DNA from: Methylobacterium sp.
Lineage (GTDB): Bacteria; Pseudomonadota; Alphaproteobacteria; Rhizobiales; Beijerinckiaceae
NCBI GenBank assembly: GCA_020252645.1
Contig: JADCCN010000006.1
Location: forward strand, 62,001-126,000
DNA length: 64,000 nucleotides
Direction: 5' to 3'
Shown: positions 56,794 through 64,000 of the stretch, piece by piece
Numbering within the stretch: position 1 is the first letter of the stretch
Layout of the letters: each line of letters begins with the position of its first letter
The notes under the pieces: generated by a model
The model's input: the letters and a program-made list of their open reading frames with translations, nothing else
What the model was told of the DNA's origin: nothing
The model's database searches: none
Translations under genes and position numbers: made by a program

Positions 56794-58296
56794 TCACGCG
56801 GCGCGGTTGTCGCCGTCGAGATCCTCGCCTTCCGGTTCGTCCGTCGCGATGCCCAGTTCCTTCAGCTTGCGATAGAGGGTCGAGCGACCGATGCCGAGCT
56901 TGCGCGCGACCTTGGACATCTGCCCCCGGTAATGTTCGAGCGCGAAACGGATCGTCTCGCTTTCCACATCGCCCAGCGGACGCACGTCGCCCATGGAATC
57001 GAGCAGCGTGAGCGCGGAGGGGTCCTTGATCTCCACGCGCACGATCTCGCGCTCGGCCATCGGAACCGGGGCGGGCGTGGCGGCGAGCGGCGGAATGCGC
57101 ACCTCGTAACCGCTCACCACCTGCGCCACCTGCGGCACATGCTCGAGGGTGATCTCGTCGCCCTCGCAGAGGATGACCGCGCGGAACATCGTGTTCTCGA
57201 GCTGGCGCACATTGCCGGGCCAGTGGAAACTCTGCAGGAGTTGCATCGCCTCGGCCGAGATGCCGCGGATCGTTCGCCCTTCTTCCGCCGAGAAGCGCGC
57301 GATGAAGCGGCGCACCAGAGTGGGGATATCCTCGCGGCGGTTGCGAAGGGGGGGTATCGCGATCGGGAAGACGTTCAGGCGATAATAGAGGTCCTCGCGG
57401 AACTTGCCCTGCCGCACGCAATCGAGCAGATCCTTGTTCGATGCCGAGACGAGGCGGATATCGACCTTCACGGTCTTGCGCCCGCCGACCGGATCGACCT
57501 CGCCTTCCTGGATGGCGCGAAGCAGCTTCACCTGCGCATCGAGCGGAAGCTCGGAAACCTCATCGAGGAAGAGCGTGCCGCCCGAGGCTTCCACGAACTT
57601 GCCGAGATGCTTCTCGGTGGCACCGGTGAAGGCGCCCTTCTCATGGCCGAAGAGAATGCTTTCCACGAGGTTCGCGGGGATTGCGCCGCAATTGACCGTG
57701 ACGAAGGGCTTGCCGCGACGATCGCTCGCGCCTTGCAGCGCCCGGGCGAAAACTTCCTTGCCGACGCCGGATTCACCTTCGAGGAGCACGGGAATGCCCG
57801 ATTTCGCCGCGCGCTCTCCGAGCCGGATGGCGCGTGTCATATCCGACGAGGAGGAGGCGAGATCGGAGAATTGAAGCGCCCCCGAACCGCGCTTGGAGAG
57901 CCGGCGAACCTCGCCCTCCAGCGCCTCGACGCGCAGAGCGTTCTTGATGGAGACCTGAAGGCGCTCGGCCCCCACGGGTTTCACCACGAAATCGGTCGCC
58001 CCGGCGCGCATCGCGCTGATCACGGCATCGATCGAGCCATGCGCGGTCTGCACAATCACCGGCGGGGCTTGTTCCATCGCCTTGAGACGCGCGAGCACGG
58101 TCATGCCATCGAGTTCGGGCATCACGAGATCGAGCACCATCGCGTCGATCTTGGGCTTCGAGCGGTCGTTGAGGCGGTCGAGCGCCTGCGCCCCGCCCTC
58201 CACCGGCTCGGGCTCATAGCCGAAGCGGCGCACCATTTCGGTGAGCAGGCGACGCTGGACAGGATCGTCATCGACGATGAGGAGAGTGGCGCTCAT
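56794..58296 (-). CDS. sigma-54-dependent response regulator (NtrC family)
   Basis: A 500-aa regulator. Receiver domain with LLIVDDDPVQ and the phospho-Asp in AMVLDLVMPELDG; AAA+ domain with LEGESGVGKEVFARALQG (Walker A), GHEKGAFTGATEKHLGKF (GAFTGA, sigma-54 contact), GGTLFLDEVSELP (Walker B), and FREDLYYRLNVFPI; and a C-terminal Fis-type HTH (MSKVARKLGIGRSTLYRKL). No histidine kinase is adjacent, so its partner is elsewhere. No Shine-Dalgarno is obvious at 58296. Targets unknown. Confidence 0.92.
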   Translation of the reverse strand: MSATLLIVDDDPVQRRLLTEMVRRFGYEPEPVEGGAQALDRLNDRSKPKIDAMVLDLVMPELDGMTVLARLKAMEQAPPVIVQTAHGSIDAVISAMRAGATDFVVKPVGAERLQVSIKNALRVEALEGEVRRLSKRGSGALQFSDLASSSSDMTRAIRLGERAAKSGIPVLLEGESGVGKEVFARALQGASDRRGKPFVTVNCGAIPANLVESILFGHEKGAFTGATEKHLGKFVEASGGTLFLDEVSELPLDAQVKLLRAIQEGEVDPVGGRKTVKVDIRLVSASNKDLLDCVRQGKFREDLYYRLNVFPIAIPPLRNRREDIPTLVRRFIARFSAEEGRTIRGISAEAMQLLQSFHWPGNVRQLENTMFRAVILCEGDEITLEHVPQVAQVVSGYEVRIPPLAATPAPVPMAEREIVRVEIKDPSALTLLDSMGDVRPLGDVESETIRFALEHYRGQMSKVARKLGIGRSTLYRKLKELGIATDEPEGEDLDGDNRAA

Positions 58297-58526
58297 GAGC
58301 GGCGGGGTCACCTTCGCTTCAGCCTGCACCCGAAGGCGCAGGTGTTTCGTTCTGAGGCGAGTGTCGCGGAAGGGCGTAAACAGGCTGTAAATCCTGTCAC
58401 GAAAGCAGGGCATGCATTGCAAAACGCCCCCGCTTGCACCATCTGGCTGGAAGCGCGAGAAAGCGCCGCCGGAAATCGGCAAAGCAGGTCGAACTGCCTT
58501 TTTCCGGCAAAATGAAGGGGAAAGAC

Positions 58527-60374
58527 ATGCGGAACGGTGATGGTCGCCACAGGCCGGCCCATGCCAATGCTGCCGGGGGCGGAATGGAAAAAAAACTCGG
58601 CACCCTGCCCGAATGGCGGCTGTCAGACCTCTATCCCGGCATGGATTCGGCTCCCTACAAGGCCGATCTGGCGGAAGCGGAGCGCGAATCAGCAGCCTTC
58701 GCGGCGCGCTATCGCGGGCATCTGGCGAGCCTCGCGGGCGGGCCGGATGGCGGCAGGGCCCTGTTCGAGGCCGTGCGCGAATACGAGAAGATCGAGGACC
58801 GGCTGGGCCGCGTCATCTCCTATGCCGGCCTGATCTACGCGACCGACACCACCAACCCCGCGCATGGCAAGTTCTACAGCGATGCGCAGGAGCGCGTGAC
58901 GACAATTTCCTCCGACCTGCTGTTCTTCACGTTGGAGCTCAACCGCCTCGATGATGCGGTGGTGGACAGGCTCTGCCAGAGCGCACCGCTCTTCCATTAC
59001 GCACCGTGGCTGAAGGATCTGCGCAAGGACAAGCCCTATCAGCTCGAGGATCGTATCGAGCAGGTCTTCCACGAGAAATCCGTCACCGGGCGTGGCGCCT
59101 GGAACCGCCTCTTCGACGAGACCATGGCCTCGCTGCGCTTCGAGGTGGATGGCGAGACGCTGACCCTCGAACCCACCCTGGGACGTTTGCAGGATACGGA
59201 CGGAAAGACGCGAAAGAGCGCCGGCGAAGCGCTGGCGAAGACCCTGACCGAGAACCTGCGGCTCTTCACCCTCATCACCAACACGCTGGCGAAGGACAAG
59301 GAAATTTCCGATCGCTGGCGCGGATTCCAGGATGTCGCCGATAGCCGCCACCTCGCCAACCGCGTCGAAAGCGAGGTGGTGGATGCGATGGTCACGGCCA
59401 TCGAGGCCGCGCATCCGCGGCTGTCTCACCGCTATTATGCTTTGAAGGCCAAATGGTTCGGGCAGAAGGCACTGGAATTCTGGGATCGCAACGCGCCGCT
59501 CCCCAAGGTCGAGCAGCGCACGATTCCCTGGGAGGAAGCGCGCGACACGGTGCTGGATGCCTATGCCGGTTTCTCGCCGGAACTCGCGGGCATTGCGCGG
59601 CGCTTCTTCGACGAGAGCTGGATCGACGCGCCCGTGCGGCCGGGCAAGGCACCGGGCGCCTTCGCGCACCCGACGGTGCCGTCCTCGCACCCTTACGTGA
59701 TGGTCAATTATCTCGGCAAGCCACGCGATGTGATGACCCTCGCCCATGAATTGGGCCATGGCGTGCATCAGGTGCTCGCCGGGCCGAATGGCGCGCTGAT
59801 GGCGCCCACCCCGCTGACGCTCGCGGAAACGGCCAGCGTCTTCGGCGAGATGCTCACCTTCCGCAAGCTCCTCGCCGAGACGACCGACAAGGCCCAGCGC
59901 AAGGCGCTGCTCGCCTCGAAGGTCGAGGACATGATCAACACGGTGGTGCGGCAGGTGGCCTTCTATGCCTTCGAGCGGCGCGTGCACACCGAGCGCCGCA
60001 ACGGCGAACTCACCACCGAGCAATTGAACGGCATCTGGCTCGATGTGCAGGCGAAGAGCCTCGGCCCTTCCATCCATCTCGGGCCTGGCTATGAAGTGTT
60101 CTGGGCCTATATCCCGCACTTCATCCACTCGCCCTTCTATGTCTATGCCTATGCCTTCGGCGATTGCCTCGTGAACTCGCTCTATGGCGTCTACCAGAAG
60201 GCTGATCCGCGCTTCGTGGACAACTACTTCGCCCTGCTGAAGGCCGGTGGCACCAGGCATCACGGCGATTTGCTGGCCCCTTTCGGGCTCGATGCTCGCG
60301 ACCCCGCCTTCTGGCAGATCGGCCTTGGCGTGATCGATTCCATGATCACCGAGCTCGAGGGCATGGCGGCTTGA
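58527..60374 (+). CDS. pepF: oligoendopeptidase F, M3 family
   Basis: A cytoplasmic zinc endopeptidase of 615 aa. The catalytic motif is LAHELGHGVHQ (His407, Glu408, His411), with the third ligand in LAETASVFGEM, and SHPYVMVNYLGKPRDVMTLA precedes it. The N terminus opens LGTLPEWRLSDLYPGMDSAP, as usual for PepF. The start at 58527 has AGGGGA 6 nt upstream; 58584 (MEKKLGTLP) or 58512 are alternatives. It degrades peptides of about 6-20 residues. It precedes an ABC1 kinase gene by 79 bp. Confidence 0.93.
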   Translation: MRNGDGRHRPAHANAAGGGMEKKLGTLPEWRLSDLYPGMDSAPYKADLAEAERESAAFAARYRGHLASLAGGPDGGRALFEAVREYEKIEDRLGRVISYAGLIYATDTTNPAHGKFYSDAQERVTTISSDLLFFTLELNRLDDAVVDRLCQSAPLFHYAPWLKDLRKDKPYQLEDRIEQVFHEKSVTGRGAWNRLFDETMASLRFEVDGETLTLEPTLGRLQDTDGKTRKSAGEALAKTLTENLRLFTLITNTLAKDKEISDRWRGFQDVADSRHLANRVESEVVDAMVTAIEAAHPRLSHRYYALKAKWFGQKALEFWDRNAPLPKVEQRTIPWEEARDTVLDAYAGFSPELAGIARRFFDESWIDAPVRPGKAPGAFAHPTVPSSHPYVMVNYLGKPRDVMTLAHELGHGVHQVLAGPNGALMAPTPLTLAETASVFGEMLTFRKLLAETTDKAQRKALLASKVEDMINTVVRQVAFYAFERRVHTERRNGELTTEQLNGIWLDVQAKSLGPSIHLGPGYEVFWAYIPHFIHSPFYVYAYAFGDCLVNSLYGVYQKADPRFVDNYFALLKAGGTRHHGDLLAPFGLDARDPAFWQIGLGVIDSMITELEGMAA

Positions 60375-60453
60375 TGGATGGACGGATGACAATCTCGCAT
60401 CCGTCCCCATCTCTGGGCCGTAACGAGGGCACTCTCTCTGGAAACGGTCCCCG

Positions 60454-61812
60454 ATGTCCGATACCGAACAGAACCGCTTTTCCGCGCGCGCCTCCCGCTA
60501 TGCCCGGGTGGGTGCCAATGTCGGTGGAGTTGCCGCGCGGATCGCGGGCGGCTTTCTGGTGGGCCGCTCGACGGATGGCGACCGGCGCAATGCCGCGGCC
60601 CTGACGGCGGCGCTCGGCGGGCTCAAGGGGCCCCTGATGAAGGTCGCGCAGTTGATCGCGACCATCCCCGAGGCCGTGCCGGCGGAATATGCGGAGGAGT
60701 TGCGCAAGCTGCAATCCGAAGCGCCGCCCATGGGCTGGGCCTTCGTGAAGCGGCGAATGACGACCGAACTCGGGGCCGATTGGGTGAACCGCTTCGGTTC
60801 GTTCGAGAAGGAACCGGCTGCCGCGGCCTCGCTCGGGCAGGTGCATCGCGCCACCACGCTCGATGGTCGCCGCCTTGCCTGCAAGCTGCAATATCCGGAT
60901 ATGGAATCGGCCGTGGAGGCCGATCTCAGGCAGCTCGACCTGCTCTTCTCCATCCATCGCCGCATGTCGAACGTCATCGACACCCGCGAAATCAAGCAGG
61001 AAATCGCGGCGCGCATCCGCGAGGAACTGGATTACACCCGCGAGGCGAGGCATGCCCGGCTCTATCGCTCGATTTTTCCGAGTGATGATCTCGTGCGCGT
61101 GCCGAAGGTGGAGGACAGCCTCTCCACCCGCCGCCTGCTCTGCCTCGAATGGCTCGACGGCGAGAAGATGCTGGCCTTCAAGGGCGAGAGCGAAGAGGTG
61201 CGCAACCGCCTCGCGAAGGCGATGTTCCGCGCCTGGTGGCACCCTTTTGCACAGGTCGGCATCATCCATGGCGATCCGCATCTGGGGAATTACACCGTGT
61301 TCCGGGATGATGGCGGCGAGCCGGCGGGCATCAACCTGCTCGATTACGGCTGCATCCGCATCTTCCCGCCGAGCTTCGTCGAAGGCGTGATCGATCTTTA
61401 TCATGGGCTTCTCGCGGAAAATCGCGCCCAGATCGTCTCGGCCTACGAAACCTGGGGTTTCAAGAACCTCAAGAACGACCAGATCGACGTGCTCTCGCTC
61501 TGGGCGCGATTCATCTTCGGTCCGCTGCTGGATGACCGCGTGCGCACGATCGCCGATGGCGTCTTGCCCGGCGAATATGGCCGCAAGGAAGCCTTCCAGG
61601 TGCATCAGGCGCTGAAGGAAAAGGGCCCGGTGACCATCCCGCGCGAATTCGTGTTCATGGATCGCGCGGCGATCGGCCTTGGCGGGGTGTTCCTGCATCT
61701 TGATGCGCGGCTGAATTTCCACCAGCTTTTCAATGCCGAGATCGAGACCTTCGCAGTCGCGCAGGTCGCGGCCCGGCAGCAGGCGAAACTGACGCAATTC
61801 GGCCTGCCCTGA
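60454..61812 (+). CDS. ABC1/UbiB (AarF) family atypical kinase
   Basis: A 452-aa ABC1 family protein. It has the KxGQ-like motif in an altered form (GPLMKVAQLIATIP), QSEAPPM, the Ala-rich loop AAASLGQVHRATTLDG, ACKLQYPDMESAVEADLRQL, EELDYTREARHARLYRSIF, HGDPHLGNYTVF (catalytic Asp region) and LLDYGCIRIF. The family supports ubiquinone synthesis or lipid handling; the KVAQ variant of KxGQ is a point to note. It is probably soluble, without the C-terminal UbiB membrane helices. Confidence 0.88.
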   Translation: MSDTEQNRFSARASRYARVGANVGGVAARIAGGFLVGRSTDGDRRNAAALTAALGGLKGPLMKVAQLIATIPEAVPAEYAEELRKLQSEAPPMGWAFVKRRMTTELGADWVNRFGSFEKEPAAAASLGQVHRATTLDGRRLACKLQYPDMESAVEADLRQLDLLFSIHRRMSNVIDTREIKQEIAARIREELDYTREARHARLYRSIFPSDDLVRVPKVEDSLSTRRLLCLEWLDGEKMLAFKGESEEVRNRLAKAMFRAWWHPFAQVGIIHGDPHLGNYTVFRDDGGEPAGINLLDYGCIRIFPPSFVEGVIDLYHGLLAENRAQIVSAYETWGFKNLKNDQIDVLSLWARFIFGPLLDDRVRTIADGVLPGEYGRKEAFQVHQALKEKGPVTIPREFVFMDRAAIGLGGVFLHLDARLNFHQLFNAEIETFAVAQVAARQQAKLTQFGLP

Positions 61813-61904
61813 AGGCAGGCAGAAGATATCGGCTGCATTGCGCGGAACCGGGCTTTGAGCTAGAGGCGAGAAAAGATTGCTGCCGATCCGGAGAGACGAC
61901 GACC

Positions 61905-62117
61905 ATGGCTGCCCATTCCCAAGACCAGAAGCCCCCGGCGATGGATTACGCCGAGCACGAGAAGACCTATGCGCTTTTCGGCGAACTCATGAAGTGGGGC
62001 ACGGCCGTCTCGGTCATTCTCGTCCTGCTGGTCGGCTCGATCTGGGGCCCGCTGCCCTGGGCCTTCACGCTGATCGTTTCGGCGCTCACCATCGGCGTCA
62101 TCGCCAAGTTCTTCTGA
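61905..62117 (+). CDS. aa3-type cytochrome c oxidase subunit IV
   Basis: A 70-aa peptide with MDYAEHEKTYALFGELMKWG followed by a membrane helix and a second hydrophobic segment (AFTLIVSALTIGVIAKFF), matching the bacterial aa3 CoxIV family. It binds the terminal oxidase; its exact role is unclear. In Hyphomicrobiales it often stands before pntA, as here (85 bp). Confidence 0.9.
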   Translation: MAAHSQDQKPPAMDYAEHEKTYALFGELMKWGTAVSVILVLLVGSIWGPLPWAFTLIVSALTIGVIAKFF

Positions 62118-62201
62118 GGCATCCTCGCCTCGCGGAAAGTTCAGCCGCGCCACCAGAAGGCGGCCCTTCCCGTCATCATCGCTCATCCCCGGGGAGACAC
62201 G

Positions 62202-63338
62202 ATGCGCATTGCCGTTCTCGATGAAACCAAGGCGGGTGAACCCCGCGTGGCGGTGACGCCCGATACGATCGGGAAGCTCAAGGCCCTCGGCGCGGAAATC
62301 GCGATCGAGAAAGGTGCGGGCTCCGGTGCCGACATCCCCGATGCGGCTTTCGAAGCCGCCGGCGCGACCATCGGCACCGCTTCCGCGACGCTCAAGGGCG
62401 CGGGTATCCTCCTTTCGGTGCGCCGCCCCTCGGCGGAAGCCGCCGGCAAGCTCGCCAAGGGCGCGATCGTCATCGGCATGCTCGACCCCTATGGCGATGC
62501 CGAGGGCATGAAGGCCGTGGCCGAGAAGGGCGTGACGGCCTTCTCCATGGAACTGATGCCGCGCATCACGCGCGCTCAGGTGATGGACGTGCTTTCGTCG
62601 CAGGCGAACCTCGCCGGCTACCGCGCGGTGATCGACGCTTCGGCCATTTTTGGCCGCGCCTTCCCGATGATGATGACCGCCGCCGGCACCGTTCCCGCCG
62701 CCAAGGCCTTCATCATGGGCGCGGGCGTGGCGGGCCTTCAGGCGATCGCGACCGCCCGCCGCCTCGGCGCGGTGGTGACCGCGACGGATGTTCGCCCCGC
62801 CGCGAAGGAACAGGTCGCCTCGCTCGGCGCGAAGTTCATCGCGGTCGAGGATGAGGAATTCAAGGCGGCCGAAACCGCCGCGGGCTATGCCAAGCCCATG
62901 TCCGCCGAATATCAGGCGAAGCAATCGGCACTCGTGGCCGAGCATATCGCCAAGCAGGATATCGTGATCACCACGGCGCTCATTCCCGGCCGCCCCGCCC
63001 CGCGCCTCGTCAGCGCAGCGATGGTCGCCGCGATGAAGCCCGGCTCCGTTCTCATTGACCTTGCGGTCGAGCGCGGCGGGAACGTGGAAGGGGCGAAGGC
63101 GGACGAGATCGTCACGACGGCGAATGGCGTGAAGATCGTCGGCTACACCAACGTGCCGGGCCGGCTCGCGCCGACCGCGTCGTCGCTCTATGCGCGCAAC
63201 CTTCTCGCCTTCCTCGAGACCCTCGTGGACAAGAAAGAGAAGAAGCTCGCCGTGAATTTCGAGGATGAGCTGGTGAAGGCCACGTGCCTCAGCCGCGACG
63301 GGGCGCTGGTGCACCCCATCTACGCGCCCAAGGCGTAA
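62202..63338 (+). CDS. pntAA: NAD(P) transhydrogenase subunit alpha part 1
   Basis: The soluble NAD(H)-binding domain I of the proton-translocating transhydrogenase that makes NADPH from NADH. The 378-aa protein has [60 protein letters not shown] with the nucleotide fold, [19 protein letters not shown] and [20 protein letters not shown]. The three-part gene split is the alphaproteobacterial type. The next gene starts 33 bp later. Confidence 0.96.
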   Translation: MRIAVLDETKAGEPRVAVTPDTIGKLKALGAEIAIEKGAGSGADIPDAAFEAAGATIGTASATLKGAGILLSVRRPSAEAAGKLAKGAIVIGMLDPYGDAEGMKAVAEKGVTAFSMELMPRITRAQVMDVLSSQANLAGYRAVIDASAIFGRAFPMMMTAAGTVPAAKAFIMGAGVAGLQAIATARRLGAVVTATDVRPAAKEQVASLGAKFIAVEDEEFKAAETAAGYAKPMSAEYQAKQSALVAEHIAKQDIVITTALIPGRPAPRLVSAAMVAAMKPGSVLIDLAVERGGNVEGAKADEIVTTANGVKIVGYTNVPGRLAPTASSLYARNLLAFLETLVDKKEKKLAVNFEDELVKATCLSRDGALVHPIYAPKA

Positions 63339-63370
63339 GAACGCGAACCGGCACAGGAAAAGGGGCAAGC

Positions 63371-63808
63371 ATGTCGAACCCAGCTCTGGAACAGGCGAAA
63401 GCCGCTCAGGCCGCCGCGGAAGCCGCGCTCGCCAAGGCGCAGGCCGCGCTCGCCGCCGCCGAGAAGATGGCCGATGCGGGCGGCGCTGCTGCTGCAGCCG
63501 CCACCGGCGGATTAGTGGACCCCACGGTTTTCCGCTTTGCGATTTTCGTGCTCGCGATCTTCGTGGGCTATTACGTGGTCTGGTCGGTCACACCGGCGCT
63601 CCACACGCCGCTGATGTCGGTGACGAACGCGATCTCCTCGGTGATCGTGGTGGGCGCGCTGCTCTCGGTCGGCGTGCCGCTTCTGGCGGATGGCGCGGGC
63701 TCGGCCCGGCTCTTCGGCTTCATCGCGCTCATCCTCGCGAGCGTGAACATCTTCGGCGGCTTCCTCGTCACAAGCCGCATGCTCGCCATGTACAAGAAGA
63801 AGGGCTGA
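63371..63808 (+). CDS. pntAB: NAD(P) transhydrogenase subunit alpha part 2
   Basis: A 145-aa membrane subunit. An N-terminal Ala/Lys/Glu coiled segment ([20 protein letters not shown]) is longer than usual; then [40 protein letters not shown] and [20 protein letters not shown] give three or four helices ending in [10 protein letters not shown]. Start at 63371 after AGGGGC. pntB follows after 4 bp. Confidence 0.95.
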   Translation: MSNPALEQAKAAQAAAEAALAKAQAALAAAEKMADAGGAAAAAATGGLVDPTVFRFAIFVLAIFVGYYVVWSVTPALHTPLMSVTNAISSVIVVGALLSVGVPLLADGAGSARLFGFIALILASVNIFGGFLVTSRMLAMYKKKG

Positions 63809-63812
63809 GCCG

Positions 63813-64000
63813 ATGAGCGCGAATTTCGCCAACCTGCTCTATCTCGCCTCGGGCGTGCTCTTCATCCTCGCTTTGCGGGGCCTGTCGCATCCCTCCACCT
63901 CCCGCCAGGGCAACATCTACGGCATGGCCGGCATGGGTATTGCGGCGGTCACCACACTGCTGCTCTCCCCGCCCTCCGGCTTCTCCGGCTGGGGCCTCGC
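63813..64000 (+). CDS. pntB: NAD(P) transhydrogenase subunit beta (partial, 3' end outside window)
   Basis: The first 62 codons only. MSANFANLLYLASGVLFILA followed by LRGLSHPSTSRQGNIYGMAG is the standard PntB N terminus, with the first helices of the proton channel. The rest, with the NADP-binding domain, lies beyond the window. Confidence 0.95.
   Translation, partial: MSANFANLLYLASGVLFILALRGLSHPSTSRQGNIYGMAGMGIAAVTTLLLSPPSGFSGWGL

Overview
The window is high-GC chromosomal DNA from an alphaproteobacterium, most likely Hyphomicrobiales (Rhizobiales). The evidence is the gene set and its regulatory signature: cpdR, a GapR/DUF2312 gene, DUF1036, DUF459 and DUF882 proteins, BBP2-type barrel protein, split pntAA/pntAB/pntB, an aa3-type CoxIV peptide, a ROSE-type thermosensor before hsp20, an mmgR/suhB-type sRNA, and RIME-like palindromic repeats. 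The genus cannot be fixed from the sequence alone. There is no prophage, insertion sequence, CRISPR array or rRNA operon, so this looks like core chromosome.

Layout. 1-3.5 kb: minus-strand sugar-acid catabolic operon (IlvD/Edd dehydratase, GNAT, DHRS6-like SDR, DenD-like epimerase). 3.7-7.3 kb: aminotransferase, CoA-ligase-like protein, hemH. 7.4-9.8 kb: alpha/beta hydrolase divergent from a MarR regulator with a double operator, then kdsD. 10-14.2 kb: envelope genes (outer-membrane barrel, lytic transglycosylase, SGNH hydrolase). 14.2-22 kb: a complete dipeptide-type ABC importer, a divergent LysR regulator and an agmatinase-family ureohydrolase. 22-24 kb: kup. 24.3-29.7 kb: leuC, leuD and leuB interleaved with a small membrane protein, a metallopeptidase and a second transglycosylase. 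29.8-33.1 kb: small secreted proteins, a membrane protein, and asd preceded by a Thr/Lys-rich leader peptide. 33.2-39.5 kb: gltD and gltB. 40-44.8 kb: threonine aldolase-like enzyme, small envelope proteins, hsp20, lysophospholipase-like hydrolase, hisN-like phosphatase. 45-52.7 kb: mmgR-type sRNA, N-formylglutamate amidohydrolase, cpdR, tRNA-Val, rpmJ, TPR protein, pyk, DUF1036, glycerate kinase, a second amidohydrolase, gapR. 52.7-58.3 kb: cell-wall enzymes (DUF882, L,D-transpeptidase) and a sigma-54 response regulator. 58.5-64 kb: oligoendopeptidase F, ABC1 kinase, CoxIV and the start of the pnt transhydrogenase operon.

The genes fall into a few themes: amino-acid supply (leuBCD, asd, gltBD, hisN), envelope remodelling (two MltB-type transglycosylases, L,D-transpeptidase, DUF882, kdsD), NADPH and energy metabolism (pnt, pyk, glycerate kinase, CoxIV), and scavenging of peptides, guanidino compounds and sugar acids.

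No wholly new multi-gene system stands out. The most interesting signals are regulatory: (i) a 22-codon ORF with six Thr and four Lys codons before asd, which would fit leader-peptide attenuation; (ii) a palindromic repeat family with a conserved GTGGnnnCCGG loop and compensatory stem changes, placed directly after stop codons; (iii) an identical 109-bp repeat that contains the stop codon of two unrelated genes; (iv) the mmgR-type sRNA beside the phosphatase gene; (v) the ROSE element; and (vi) two 16-bp operators exactly 20 bp apart between the hydrolase and MarR genes.
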